From NCBI GenBank assembly GCA_017879645.1, contig JAAEXZ010000011.1:1-64000 (forward strand): a stretch of DNA of 64,000 bases, given 5' to 3'. Origin of the DNA: Nitrosomonas sp. (GTDB lineage: Bacteria > Pseudomonadota > Gammaproteobacteria > Burkholderiales > Nitrosomonadaceae). Below the pieces are notes generated by a model. The model had not been told where the DNA came from. It ran no database searches and saw nothing but the letters and a program-made list of their open reading frames with translations. Positions 48,621 to 57,851 of the stretch are shown here, one piece after another. The translations under genes and the position numbers were made by a program. Numbering within the stretch: position 1 is the stretch's first letter; every line of letters begins with the position of its first letter.

Positions 48621-49181
48621 TTATCCTGCTCCATTAGACGGGATGTGTTGTATTTCATTCACTCGTGATTCTGCATTTTCTGCAGTAAAAATATCTATAT
48701 CGATTTTTCCAATCAAGCGAATGGTCAACTGGACGAAGTTCATTTCGTCGCGATCGCTACAGTCGGAATGGTGTGAATAGGGACAGAAAAAGGATTCGGT
48801 GATTTCGCATAGGTAAGTATCACCATTCAAGCACCCCTGATCCAATCGAATGGCAATCAATTCACCAAAATCATACAGTTGGTCGATAGAGCGAAAAAGG
48901 AAGGTTTTACTGCCATGTTGAATCAGAAAAGTAAAATCAGAATCGTCAATGAAGAAATAAATAAGGGATTCGAGATTCTGGAAATCTTCCCGAAAATATA
49001 AATTATTAAGATATGGTGTCGCCATTGTTAGCATTCCTATTTGAATTCTAATCAACGGCTTGCAGTCTATTTTGTTTAGATATAAAAAATGATGTTGGGT
49101 AAATTCTGATACTTTTGCATAGTTGAGCCAGACCGGTTCGTCACGATATGAGGTAACTGGGTTCGAGATCAGTGAGATCAT
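48621..49181 (-). CDS. Hypothetical protein, start uncertain
   Basis: The frame runs from a TTG at 49223; ATG codons at 49181 and near 49037 are other starts, the last with AGGA upstream. The product is rich in Phe, Tyr and Asp (SLIYFFIDDSDFTFLIQHGSKTFLFRSIDQLYDFGELIAIRLDQG) and has a His/Cys patch (FFCPYSHHSDCSDRDE). It is probably a soluble protein. No family is recognised, and base composition is more A+T-rich than the flanking housekeeping genes. Confidence 0.45.
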   Translation of the reverse strand: MISLISNPVTSYRDEPVWLNYAKVSEFTQHHFLYLNKIDCKPLIRIQIGMLTMATPYLNNLYFREDFQNLESLIYFFIDDSDFTFLIQHGSKTFLFRSIDQLYDFGELIAIRLDQGCLNGDTYLCEITESFFCPYSHHSDCSDRDEMNFVQLTIRLIGKIDIDIFTAENAESRVNEIQHIPSNGAG

Positions 49182-49223
49182 AGCTTTCAAGGTATCCTGG
49201 GGAAATAAAGGGAGTTGCAGCAA

Positions 49224-49712
49224 TTCGCGCCTATTAAATTAGCGTGAAGAGTCGGTAATACTTGCGCTCTGCGTTTCGCAAGATTAATTGACTTTAGGGT
49301 ATGAGAAAAACTTTAATCTAACCCAATGCTACGTATTGATTTTCAGGTTAAATAGCAAACCGGGATTAAATAGGGAAACTTAACTGTTTTGAGTTGAGAA
49401 AAAACGTAATTAATTGGAACTTATGATTTAAATCGATCTTCTCATGAATCGATTTTTGGGGACCAGAAGAAACACGAGACTCGTATCCTATCACACCCAT
49501 AACAATCGACAAAGCCCTTTCTGTGACTCGCTATTCAAATTATTTTGTGAAAATCATATGCATGCGGCGGCAATTTTTTGTACCAGTTGTATGGCATAAC
49601 CGAGGTTCTCAGAGATTTGCCAAGATCGATAGATGATTTTGGGAAGCACAACTAAGCCCATGTATTATATGGGTCTTAGTTGGTCTTGAGTGGTCTGGAT
49701 TAGACCGTTTTT
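49224..49712. other. About 490-bp A+T-rich non-coding stretch downstream of tmRNA
   Basis: No frame of credible length or composition is present. Near its right end ACTAAG-CCCAT (49651-49661) pairs with ATGGG-T-CTTAGT (49669-49680) to form a hairpin with one bulged T that may be the tmRNA terminator. GGTCT-GGATT-AGACC (49692-49706) forms a second small hairpin. tmRNA 3' ends are common integration sites, but no duplicated attachment sequence was found. Confidence 0.5.
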
Positions 49713-50042
49713 TGGTGGAGACGGCGGGAATCGAACCCGCGTCCGCAAGCCCTCTACAGACAGTTCTACATACTTAGCCAAATTATTTGTTTTGACCTGG
49801 CAACCGCCAACCGGCAGGCTGATGACAGGCGAGTCACCTATCGTTTGACGTTTGGTATGACTCTGCAGTCTGTTGCCAGACCCGGCGTTGAGGCCCACCG
49901 GTGCAGAGGCTAGCCGAATTAAGCGGCTAAAGCGTAGTTTTCGTCGTTTGCGACTATTGTTTTCAGATGGATTTACGAGGTAATCTGATCCTCGGTATGC
50001 CCTGCGCTGCTTTGCAACCCACGTCGAAACCAGATCGTCCCC
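49713..50042 (-). ncRNA. ssrA: Transfer-messenger RNA (tmRNA)
   Basis: The 330-nt RNA rescues stalled ribosomes with SmpB (17941-18384). The 5' end GGGGACG pairs with CGTCTCC of the 3' end, followed by A and encoded CCA. The 5' portion reads GGGGACGATCTGGTTTCGACG, and the 3' portion holds the T-arm GGTTCGATTCCCGCC. The tag frame at 49919-49951 encodes ANDENYALAA and TAA. The 330-nt length is a little short of one-piece tmRNAs (about 350-400). Apparent open frames across this region are shadows of the RNA. Confidence 0.96.
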
Positions 50043-50280
50043 GGTATCGGTATTAATGGTGCATAAGATAAAGATTCTGCATGAAAGTTCAGCAAGCGTT
50101 TTATCGTTTCAGAATTTTAGCAGAAATATTTTGAAAATTATTGGAAGAAACTCTGAAAAAGGTGGTTAGTGCCGGGTGGCAGGGTGAGATTGAGTGAGAA
50201 AAATCCATGCGTGGTAATAAAAATGAGTATCCAAAGTGTACTTGTAATGCAATTCGGCAGGATCGTTTTCCTGAGCTTTT

Positions 50281-50928
50281 TTAAAGATAAGCCAACAGTT
50301 GTTCAGGATGGTCGATCAGATATCGTGCACCCCATGTTTCCGGTGGTTGTACATTGCCGAGATAGCCGTAGCGAGCCACGATGGGTTGCATGCCTGCCGC
50401 CAGGCTGGCTTGTACATCACGAATGTCATCTCCCACATAAATGCAATCAGTTGCGTTGATGTTGATTTTTCTGCTGGCTGTTAGAAGCGGTTCAGGGTGT
50501 GGTTTTGTATTTGCAATTTCATCGCCGCAAATGACACAGGATACCCGATGAGCGAGTCCGAGGAGTTCAATCAGCGGGTGAGCGAATCGTGCCGGCTTAT
50601 TGGTGACTATGCCCCAGGGAAGATCAAGCTGTTCGATTTGATTCAGCATTTCTTTAACGCCTGGAAACAAACCGGTATCGTGACACAATCGTTGTGTATA
50701 GAAATCCAGAAACTCATTCCGCATGGCATCATAACCATCGTCACCCGGTTTGATATTAAAGCCAAGTCCCAGCAGACCGCGTGACCCTGCGGAGGCTTGC
50801 GGACGAATTTGTTCGAGTGGCAATTCAGGCAGACCACGTGCGGTTCGCTGTCGATTCAGGGCATGACCTAGGTCGGGTGCGGTGTCGGCGAGCGTGCCAT
50901 CGAAATCGAAAAGTACAGCTTTGATCAT
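50281..50928 (-). CDS. gph: Phosphoglycolate phosphatase
   Basis: Gph dephosphorylates 2-phosphoglycolate, a by-product of Rubisco oxygenation and of DNA repair; in an autotroph the former matters. The 215-residue HAD hydrolase has the nucleophile motif FDFDGTLADTAPDL, the Thr of IVTNKP, the Lys of ANTKPHPEPLL, and YVGDDIRDVQASLAAGM. It follows ubiG by 21 bp in the mtaD-ubiG-gph operon, a conserved betaproteobacterial order. Confidence 0.93.
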   Translation of the reverse strand: MIKAVLFDFDGTLADTAPDLGHALNRQRTARGLPELPLEQIRPQASAGSRGLLGLGFNIKPGDDGYDAMRNEFLDFYTQRLCHDTGLFPGVKEMLNQIEQLDLPWGIVTNKPARFAHPLIELLGLAHRVSCVICGDEIANTKPHPEPLLTASRKININATDCIYVGDDIRDVQASLAAGMQPIVARYGYLGNVQPPETWGARYLIDHPEQLLAYL

Positions 50929-50949
50929 GTTGGGGGTCAGTGGAGTGGA

Positions 50950-51657
50950 TCAGCTACGATAGGCCATAATGTAGTTGACGTCGGTGTCATTTTCCAGCGC
51001 ATAGATTTTTGTGACCGGATTGTATGTCATGCCAATGAGTTGCCCATCCGTCAGGCCGGCAATCCGCGCCATACGTGCCAGCTCCGAGGGTTTGATGAAT
51101 TTTGCATATTCGTGTGTGCCGCGGGGTAATAATTTCAGAACATATTCGGCGCCGATGATAGCAAACAGATACGATTTGGGATTGCGGTTGATGGTGGAGA
51201 AAAAAACCCACCCTCCAGGTTTCACGAGTTGTGCACAAGATTGAATGACGCTCAATGGATCGGGGACATGTTCAAGCATTTCCATGCAAGTGACGACATC
51301 GTAATGATGCGGTTGCTCTTTGGCCAGCGACTCTACGGTGATCTTGCGATAATCAATCTGGTAGCCACTTTCCAGTAAATGCAGTTTGGCCACTTTAAGA
51401 GCTTTGTCGCTGAGGTCAATACCCGTTACCTGTGCGCCCTTGGATTTCATGCCTTCGGACAGGATACCACCACCGCATCCGACATCCAGAACGACTTTGT
51501 CTTCCAGGCCTCCGACTCGTTCATCAATGTAATCGAGACGCAAAGGATTGATTTCATGAAGTGGCTTGAATTCACTATTGGGATCCCACCAGCGGTGCGC
51601 AAGCTGGCTAAACTTTTCCAGCTCCATTGGGTCAGCGTTGATGCCGTCATTTTCCAT
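50950..51657 (-). CDS. ubiG: Ubiquinone biosynthesis O-methyltransferase
   Basis: UbiG carries out both O-methylations of ubiquinone synthesis. The 235-residue protein has [29 protein letters not shown] at the N-terminus, the SAM-binding motif [15 protein letters not shown], and [11 protein letters not shown]. It starts 18 bp after mtaD ends. Confidence 0.96.
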   Translation of the reverse strand: MENDGINADPMELEKFSQLAHRWWDPNSEFKPLHEINPLRLDYIDERVGGLEDKVVLDVGCGGGILSEGMKSKGAQVTGIDLSDKALKVAKLHLLESGYQIDYRKITVESLAKEQPHHYDVVTCMEMLEHVPDPLSVIQSCAQLVKPGGWVFFSTINRNPKSYLFAIIGAEYVLKLLPRGTHEYAKFIKPSELARMARIAGLTDGQLIGMTYNPVTKIYALENDTDVNYIMAYRS

Positions 51658-51675
51658 ATTTATTCCTTGCGACGA

Positions 51676-52995
51676 TTATTGTGTTGTGGAAGCAATCCGT
51701 TCTTGCCAGAAAACTGCACGTTGACGCAGATTTTGCTCATTGAGTGTGGTCAATTTCTTACCCTCTAGCAGCATTCTACCATTTACCCAGACATGACTGA
51801 CATGTTCCCGGCCAGCACAGTAAATCAGGTGGGATGTGGGGTTGTAGCATGGCGAGAGGTTAACATCAGACAAATCGATTGCCGTCATGTCGGCCATTTT
51901 GCCTGTAACCAAGGAGCCGATTTTATCACCCAGTCCCAGTGCTTGGGCGCCATTAAGCGTTGCCATTTTCAATACCTGATGCGCAGGCAGCATATCGGCA
52001 AGTTGGCTGGTTGCCTTGGCGATCAGGGCAGCCTGGCGCATTTCTTCAAGTACATCCAGGCGGTTGTTGCTGGCGGCTCCATCGGTGCCTAGTCCAACAT
52101 TGATATTGTGGTCCAATAGTTGTGGAACAGGCGCAAAACCACTTGCCAGTTTCATGTTGGAGGATGGGCAATGCGCTACATTACAGTCGTATCGCTGGAT
52201 GAGTTTGATTTCATGATCTGTGAGGTGAATCATATGTACCGCGATCAAATTCGGACCAAGCAATCCCAATTGATGCATGCGCTCGATAGGACGCATGCCG
52301 TGTGTTTCCATGCTGATGCGGATTTCATCCCTTGTTTCGTGCAAATGGGTGTGTATCGGAATGCCAAGCTGTTCCGCATACGTGATGATGCGGCGAAACG
52401 TTTTATCACTAACCGTGTAAGGTGCGTGCGGAGCAAAGCAGAAAGACAGTAGCGGATGATGCTGATATTGATCTCGCAGTGTCAGTCCCTTGGACAAGTA
52501 ATCATCTGCATCACTGGCATAGTTGGTCGGGAAATCAATCACGACCATGCCGATATTGGCTCGTAATCCTGCTGCGATTGCTGCATCTGTACTGGATTCT
52601 GGAAAGAAATACATGTCATTGAAGCAGGTGATGCCACTTTTGATCATTTCTGCGCATGCCAGTTGGGTGCCATCCCAGACGAATTGGTTATCGGCGAACC
52701 GATTTTCAGTAGGCCAGATGTGATCGTTGAGCCATGACATCAGAGGCAAATCATCAGCCATTCCCCGCATCAATGTCATGGCGGCGTGGGTGTGCAAATT
52801 GACCAATCCGGGAATAATGACGTGGCTATTGAGTGTTACGAATTGCCGGGGTTGATATTGAAGTCTGGCCTGGCAAGCAGGGAGCAAATCCAGGATGATG
52901 CCTTTGTCGATGGCAATGGCATGCTGATGTAACACAGTTTCTGCGGGTTCAACGGGAATGATCCATTTGGCTTCAACCAGACAATCTACTTCCAT
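51676..52995 (-). CDS. mtaD: 5'-methylthioadenosine/S-adenosylhomocysteine deaminase (TRZ/ATZ amidohydrolase family)
   Basis: The 439-residue metal-dependent amidohydrolase has the metal motif NLHTHAAMTLMRG, then HLHETRDE, AHMIHL-type (VHMIHLTDHE), CPSSNMKLASG and the metal Asp in GLGTDGAASNN. Members deaminate methylthioadenosine, S-adenosylhomocysteine or related adenosines, which ties in with the SAM-dependent UbiG encoded next. The ATG is 27 bp from the terminator of ompA. Exact substrate is inferred from family and synteny. Confidence 0.9.
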   Translation of the reverse strand: MEVDCLVEAKWIIPVEPAETVLHQHAIAIDKGIILDLLPACQARLQYQPRQFVTLNSHVIIPGLVNLHTHAAMTLMRGMADDLPLMSWLNDHIWPTENRFADNQFVWDGTQLACAEMIKSGITCFNDMYFFPESSTDAAIAAGLRANIGMVVIDFPTNYASDADDYLSKGLTLRDQYQHHPLLSFCFAPHAPYTVSDKTFRRIITYAEQLGIPIHTHLHETRDEIRISMETHGMRPIERMHQLGLLGPNLIAVHMIHLTDHEIKLIQRYDCNVAHCPSSNMKLASGFAPVPQLLDHNINVGLGTDGAASNNRLDVLEEMRQAALIAKATSQLADMLPAHQVLKMATLNGAQALGLGDKIGSLVTGKMADMTAIDLSDVNLSPCYNPTSHLIYCAGREHVSHVWVNGRMLLEGKKLTTLNEQNLRQRAVFWQERIASTTQ

Positions 52996-53021
52996 TCAGT
53001 CTTTCCTTCGCAAAGCAGAAA

Positions 53022-53050
53022 TAAAAAAGCCCTGCTCTCTAAGCAGGGCC
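53022..53050 (-). terminator. Rho-independent terminator of the OmpA-family gene
   Basis: GCCCTGCT (53029-53036) pairs with AGCAGGGC (53042-53049). On the minus strand the stem is followed by TTTTTTATTT. It separates the OmpA gene from the mtaD-ubiG-gph operon. Confidence 0.92.
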
Positions 53051-53068
53051 TTGAATGGAATGGAAGTC

Positions 53069-53734
53069 TTATTTGATGCCAATGACTTCAATTTCAACGC
53101 GACGATCCGGTGCCAAGCATTCTTTCAAAGCTTTGCCGTGACCTTGACATGTGTTACCTGTAACGGGATCAGCTTCTCCTTTGCCGTTTGCTACGATGCG
53201 ATTAGCATCAATACCTCTGGAAACCAGGTGAGCTTTTACTGCCTCAGCGCGTCGATGTGAGAGTTTATGGTTGTATTCATCTGAACCGATTCTGTCGGCA
53301 TAACCAACAACGTCGATACGATCATACTTGACGGTCTGAATGCCATTGACGAAATCATTCAAAGATTGAATGCCATGCCCGCCTGATTTTAACTTTGCGC
53401 TATCGAAGTCGAACAGTGCGTCGGCATGGAAAGTCATTTTTTTCGATGTTGGTGCAGGAGCCGGTGCAGGAGCTGGCGCAGCAACAACTTCTTTCTTGAA
53501 TAAGTCTGGATCACATTCTTGAATAGCCATGGCCGGTGTCCAGTAGCCGGTTCTCCAACATAAGCCTGTGGTATTTCTCGCGACTACGCCGCGATCATCG
53601 ACACCATAAGCCTCTGGCTTTTTAACAGATGGGTTTTGATCAATATTTGTTGATTGTGCTAAGACAGCGCCAGAAAACATTGCGGGTATAATGATCATTC
53701 CAAACAAAGCGTTTTTGGCTGATATTTTCTTCAT
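53069..53734 (-). CDS. OmpA-family outer-membrane/periplasmic peptidoglycan-binding protein
   Basis: The 221-residue protein has a signal peptide (about 1-27, ending AVLAQ), a short N-terminal region with two to three cysteines (TTGLCWRTGYWTPAMAIQECDPD), an APAPAPAPAP hinge at about 90-97, and a C-terminal OmpA domain (VLFDFDS-type ALFDFDSAKL, DVVGYADRIGSDEYNHKLSHRRAEAV, PDRRVEIEV) that binds diaminopimelate in peptidoglycan. There is no eight-stranded barrel, so it is a compact linker protein of the kind found widely in betaproteobacteria. Confidence 0.93.
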   Translation of the reverse strand: MKKISAKNALFGMIIIPAMFSGAVLAQSTNIDQNPSVKKPEAYGVDDRGVVARNTTGLCWRTGYWTPAMAIQECDPDLFKKEVVAAPAPAPAPAPTSKKMTFHADALFDFDSAKLKSGGHGIQSLNDFVNGIQTVKYDRIDVVGYADRIGSDEYNHKLSHRRAEAVKAHLVSRGIDANRIVANGKGEADPVTGNTCQGHGKALKECLAPDRRVEIEVIGIK

Positions 53735-54127
53735 GCTGTTGTCCTTTTAATGAAAACTGCGGTTCTAAAATTTCTGCTGCAAATAATGAAAATGATATGC
53801 AAACAATATGTCAATTGCATTGTACTACTTCAGATTCGTAATTGTTCGAATATTGAGTGGTTTGTTGATGACGGCCAAATAGGATGTTGTTAAATTGCAA
53901 CAATTTTGTGAAATAAGTCATCACTCATTTATATCGTCGATAATGTACATTTTTATAGTGAAGTGATGAATTATCGCTAAAATAGAGTTTGGCCATTAAA
54001 AAATTAATACTAACGCCAAGTGGGTCCGAGGCGCAAATACCAAAACAATGATTGAAGATGCTAACGTACAGAATAGTTAATAACACAACCTTGAATTTGT
54101 ACTACATAGTGTGCATAACCGCTTGTC
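53735..54127. other. 393-bp region between divergent OmpA and ABC-transporter genes
   Basis: This A+T-rich stretch must hold the promoters of both flanking units. A weak hairpin TTGTT-AAATTGC-AACAA occurs near 53890. No RNA gene, riboswitch or additional reading frame of merit is seen. Confidence 0.45.
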
Positions 54128-54886
54128 ATGACTGAAGAAGCAGTGAATCTCACCCTGTCAGTTGAGAATCTCTCACATCGTTACAGCGCGTTTACTGGAG
54201 TCAATTCCATCAATTTTGAGATGAGGCGTGGCGAGGTACTTGGTTTGCTTGGGCCGAATGGAGCCGGCAAATCAACAACCATGCGCATGCTGACGGGAAA
54301 CTTGGCACCCAGTACGGGGAGTGTGCTCATTTGTGGTGTGGACCTACTGAAAAATCCTGACACAGCCAAGATACATCTGGGTTATTTACCGGAAATACCT
54401 CCGTTATATCAGAATATGAGCGTGGACGAGTATCTCCGACTTGCTGCCACATTGCATCGGGTTGCAAGCCACTGTCTGGAATCTGCGGTAATAGAGACCC
54501 GCCACCACTGTGGTCTGGATGGTCGCGGAAGACAGATCATCGGAACTTTGTCGAAAGGTTTCCAGCAACGTGTCGGTATTGCACAAGCCATCGTTCACAA
54601 CCCGGATGTCATTATCCTGGATGAGCCCACGAGCGGTCTTGATCCCAATCAAATACGGGAAGTACGTCACCTGATCGGAGCGCTCGCGACCCACTCCAGT
54701 GTGATTTTCTCGACACATATTTTGTCTGAAGTGGAAAATGTCTGCGATCGCGTACTGATTATGCATCAGGGTGACATTGTTTTTGATCGGAAGATGGGCG
54801 ACATCCATCAGCAGCAAATTCATCTGGATGCAATTTTTACTGATTTGACGCAGAAGCATGAGAACCCGGAGGAACAACGTCAGTGA
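54128..54886 (+). CDS. ABC transporter ATP-binding protein (GldA/NatA-like)
   Basis: The 252-residue ATPase has Walker A GPNGAGKSTT, signature LSKGFQQRVG and Walker B VIILDEPTSGLD. It is the first gene of a four-gene unit, overlapping the permease by 4 bp. The set (ATPase, permease, auxiliary GldG-like protein, DUF4340) corresponds to the Gld-type exporters that are widespread outside gliding bacteria. The exported substrate is unknown. Confidence 0.93.
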   Translation: MTEEAVNLTLSVENLSHRYSAFTGVNSINFEMRRGEVLGLLGPNGAGKSTTMRMLTGNLAPSTGSVLICGVDLLKNPDTAKIHLGYLPEIPPLYQNMSVDEYLRLAATLHRVASHCLESAVIETRHHCGLDGRGRQIIGTLSKGFQQRVGIAQAIVHNPDVIILDEPTSGLDPNQIREVRHLIGALATHSSVIFSTHILSEVENVCDRVLIMHQGDIVFDRKMGDIHQQQIHLDAIFTDLTQKHENPEEQRQ

Positions 54887-55626
54887 CTGGAATCATTCTG
54901 AAGAAGGAACTGCATATGCTGTTTGTATCTCCGCTGGCGTGGATATTGTTGACGATCATCCAGGTCATACTGACTTGGACTTTTTTGGGACGGCTCGATG
55001 TTTTTCTCGAGATTCAGCCACAATTACTGCAAATTGCCAATCCTCCAGGGTTTACCGAGATTGTTATTACTCCCGTGTTTGCACTGGCTGCCATCGTCTT
55101 GTTGATGATCACGCCGCTCTTGTCGATGCGTTTGCTGGCGGAAGAGCGTCGAAATCACACACTGACTTTGCTTATTTCGGCACCGCTTTCACTCGCCGAC
55201 ATTGTACTGGGGAAATTTTTCAGTGTGATGGTTTTCTTTGGTATGGTAATCGTATTGTTGTCGACGCTCAGTGCTACATTGGCATTGGGTGGAACGCTGG
55301 ATTGGGGGGTGTTGTTCAGTAATGTACTCGGTTTGTTATTCGTTGCAGCCAGCTTTTCTGCCTTGGGTTTGTATTTGTCTAGCCTGACCAGTCAGCCTGT
55401 CATTGCTGCACTGGGTACGATGGGGATTCTGCTTGCGTTATGGGTGATCGATTTGGCAGCGGGTAACACAAACGCCTGGTTGCGTGACTTATCCTTGTTA
55501 AGGCATTTCGAGCGCTTCAATCAGGGTGTGATCGATACATTCAGTGTTGTCTATTTCATCTTGTTCATTGCAACCTTCCTGATCCTGACGATTCGACATC
55601 TGGATGCGGAACGTCTTCACGGATAA
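54883..55626 (+). CDS. ABC-2 type permease (GldF-like)
   Basis: The 247-residue protein has six helices. The ELHMLFVSPLAWILLTIIQVILTWTFLGRLD start, the LLAEERRNHTLTLLISAPLSLADIVLGKFF stretch and the C-terminal FILFIATFLILTIRHLDAERL are typical of the ABC-2/GldF family. It would form the membrane pore with the ATPase encoded just upstream and the partners downstream. Confidence 0.92.
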   Translation: MTGIILKKELHMLFVSPLAWILLTIIQVILTWTFLGRLDVFLEIQPQLLQIANPPGFTEIVITPVFALAAIVLLMITPLLSMRLLAEERRNHTLTLLISAPLSLADIVLGKFFSVMVFFGMVIVLLSTLSATLALGGTLDWGVLFSNVLGLLFVAASFSALGLYLSSLTSQPVIAALGTMGILLALWVIDLAAGNTNAWLRDLSLLRHFERFNQGVIDTFSVVYFILFIATFLILTIRHLDAERLHG

Positions 55627-55635
55627 GGTGTTGTA

Positions 55636-56994
55636 ATGATTTCACGGGACAAAAAGATACCTTTGCTCGATCGTATGCATCATCGGGTTTTTATCGTTCT
55701 GTTGTTTTTCTTGGTCATGTTGCTGGGTTTTGTGGCGATGCAGGTTCGATACCAGTGGGATGTCAGTCAGAATGGCCACAACAGCCTGACCGAAGCCAGC
55801 CAGGAAATAGTGCGTGAGCTGCAAGGACCGGTTCAGGTTACAGCCTACGCTACTGAACACGATGTACAAACAGGTGACATCCGGAAGCTGATTTCGGATT
55901 TTGTTTCACTTTATCAGCGGATTAAACCCGATATTTCGCTGACATTCGTTGATCCTGCCGAGCAGCCCATTCTGGCTCAGGAAGCAGGCGTGCATATGAA
56001 TGGAGAACTGGTGATTGCATTTCGTGACAAACGTGAACATCTGACTCTCCTGAATGAACAGGCATTTACCAATGTGCTGATGCGATTGGCGCGTACGGAA
56101 AAAAGGCTTGTTGTCGCTTTGAGTGGCCATGGGGAGCGCAAACTGGACGGCAATGCCAATTTTGATCTGGGTGATTTCGGAGCACAACTGCATAAAAATG
56201 GCTTGGCAAGTCAGAAGCTCAACCTCGTAGTCGATCGCGACATTCCAGCAGATACCAGCGTATTGATGATCGCATCTCCACAAGTCGATCTGCTGGAAGG
56301 TGAAGTCGACAAGCTGCTCGATTATGTTGAGCGGGGGGGTAATTTATTCTGGCTGGTTGATCAGGAAGCAATGCGTGGTTTGTCTCCACTGGCAGAGAAA
56401 CTGCATTTGACTCTGACGCCGGGAATCGTCGTGGACCCAACCGCACAACAACTCAAGGCACCCATTACCTTTGCACTGGGAGCGAATTATGGACAGCACG
56501 CCATAACCAATGATTTCGATTATATTACGGTGTTTCCATTCTCCAGGCAGATCACGATGAATGAAAACAGTGAATGGAGTGGTGTAACGCTGGTTGAATC
56601 TGCGCCACAAGGCTGGGTTGAGAATGGCGATGTCAGTAGTGAAGTACACTTTGATCAGAGCACTGACGTGGCCGGACCGATAGGGATCGCAGTGGCTTTG
56701 ACCCGGAATGTGGATGATCGGGAGCAGCGTATTGTGGTTGTCGGCAGCGGACATTTTCTTGCCAATACGTACCTTGGGAATGGCAGCAATCTCGATTTCG
56801 GAGTCAATGTCGTCAACTGGCTGGTCGGCGATGAAGAACTGATCGTCATTCAACCTCGAGCAACGATCGATGACAGACTGGTTCTAAGCGAATTTGAGCT
56901 GACTGTCATCGCCATCGGGTTTTTGATCGCACTGCCACTGTGTTTTGTATTGTCCGGAACGATCATCTGGTGGCAGCGTAAAAGAAGGCAATAA
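55636..56994 (+). CDS. GldG-like auxiliary protein of an ABC exporter
   Basis: The 452-residue protein has an N-terminal helix (about 15-35), a periplasmic ABC_transp_aux domain (ITAYA-type VQVTAYATEHDVQTGDIRKLISDFV; VVALSGHGERKL; LLDYVERGGNLFWLVD) and a C-terminal helix with a basic tail (IIWWQRKRRQ). It is structurally akin to IFT52/GldG proteins. It lies 9 bp after the permease and 2 bp before the DUF4340 gene. Confidence 0.9.
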   Translation: MISRDKKIPLLDRMHHRVFIVLLFFLVMLLGFVAMQVRYQWDVSQNGHNSLTEASQEIVRELQGPVQVTAYATEHDVQTGDIRKLISDFVSLYQRIKPDISLTFVDPAEQPILAQEAGVHMNGELVIAFRDKREHLTLLNEQAFTNVLMRLARTEKRLVVALSGHGERKLDGNANFDLGDFGAQLHKNGLASQKLNLVVDRDIPADTSVLMIASPQVDLLEGEVDKLLDYVERGGNLFWLVDQEAMRGLSPLAEKLHLTLTPGIVVDPTAQQLKAPITFALGANYGQHAITNDFDYITVFPFSRQITMNENSEWSGVTLVESAPQGWVENGDVSSEVHFDQSTDVAGPIGIAVALTRNVDDREQRIVVVGSGHFLANTYLGNGSNLDFGVNVVNWLVGDEELIVIQPRATIDDRLVLSEFELTVIAIGFLIALPLCFVLSGTIIWWQRKRRQ

Positions 56995-56996
56995 TC

Positions 56997-57839
56997 ATGA
57001 CACATCATGCCCGTTTGAACTGGATCATGCTGAGCGCCATTATGGGCGTGCTGATATTTCTGTACTTCAGACCTCAACTGCAGGATTCCCGTGATTACCC
57101 TATTTTCACGAATTCTGCCGCAATGATCAAAACATTGCGTCTAGTCAGCAAATACGGGGAGATTGCGTTGGAGCAGCGACATGATCACTGGTATGTGACC
57201 AAGCCCTTACGCGCACGCCCCGATGCTGAAAAACTCAAAGCCATTGAGAAGATTCTGACTGCCAAAAGCCAGCAACGATTTCCCTCGGGTGATCTGGCGC
57301 GCTACGGTCTGGAGCATCCTTATCTGGAACTTCATGCCGATTCGCAGCGAGTGGCTTTTGGAGGATTTGCTCCCATTACCAACCAGCAGTATGTAACCAG
57401 TGGCGATACCGTTTATTTGATTGAACCCCATTATGGACTGGTACTACCGCAGCAAGTGGATGGATTGGTCGATCGGCGGCTGCTGGCGGCGCATGAAGTG
57501 CCGGTGCGATTTGAATGGGAAAACTCGACCGTCAAGCGGCTAGATGAAGGGTGGCACCAAGATGTGATCGATGCGAGGACTGCATCGAACAATGCCGTAC
57601 TGCAGCAGTGGGCCCGGATGTGGCAAACGGCCATTGCAAGTGAACTGAAGATCAATCCGCAGAATCCGGAGGGTTCGTCCATAAAGGTGTCGCTACAAGG
57701 CGGACAGGAATTGATCTTCAGGGTATCGAGAACGGCTGATGCGATTGTACTGCAGCGCCAGGATGAAGATATCGGATACCAGTTCAGTGCTGAAACCGGG
57801 CAACAGTTGCTGGATCCCGGTATGGTGCGAATCGATTAG
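56997..57839 (+). CDS. DUF4340 domain protein of the Gld-type exporter operon
   Basis: The 280-residue protein has an N-terminal helix (about 8-25) and a DUF4340 domain (IALEQRHDHWYVTKPLRARPDAEKLKAIEKIL; FGGFAPITNQQYV; VDGLVDRRLL). This domain regularly accompanies GldG-like proteins and probably forms the extracytoplasmic part of the exporter. The gene is followed by mutM after 12 bp. Confidence 0.88.
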   Translation: MTHHARLNWIMLSAIMGVLIFLYFRPQLQDSRDYPIFTNSAAMIKTLRLVSKYGEIALEQRHDHWYVTKPLRARPDAEKLKAIEKILTAKSQQRFPSGDLARYGLEHPYLELHADSQRVAFGGFAPITNQQYVTSGDTVYLIEPHYGLVLPQQVDGLVDRRLLAAHEVPVRFEWENSTVKRLDEGWHQDVIDARTASNNAVLQQWARMWQTAIASELKINPQNPEGSSIKVSLQGGQELIFRVSRTADAIVLQRQDEDIGYQFSAETGQQLLDPGMVRID

Positions 57840-57851
57840 ATTGCTTCGATA

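Noticed and set aside
48407..48637. A 76-codon plus-strand frame between two hypothetical genes
   Set aside because: No convincing ribosome-binding site, odd composition and an overlap with the 3' end of the gene at 48621; likely chance.
49665..49898. A 77-codon minus-strand frame
   Set aside because: It lies inside and beside the tmRNA gene and is explained by the RNA sequence.
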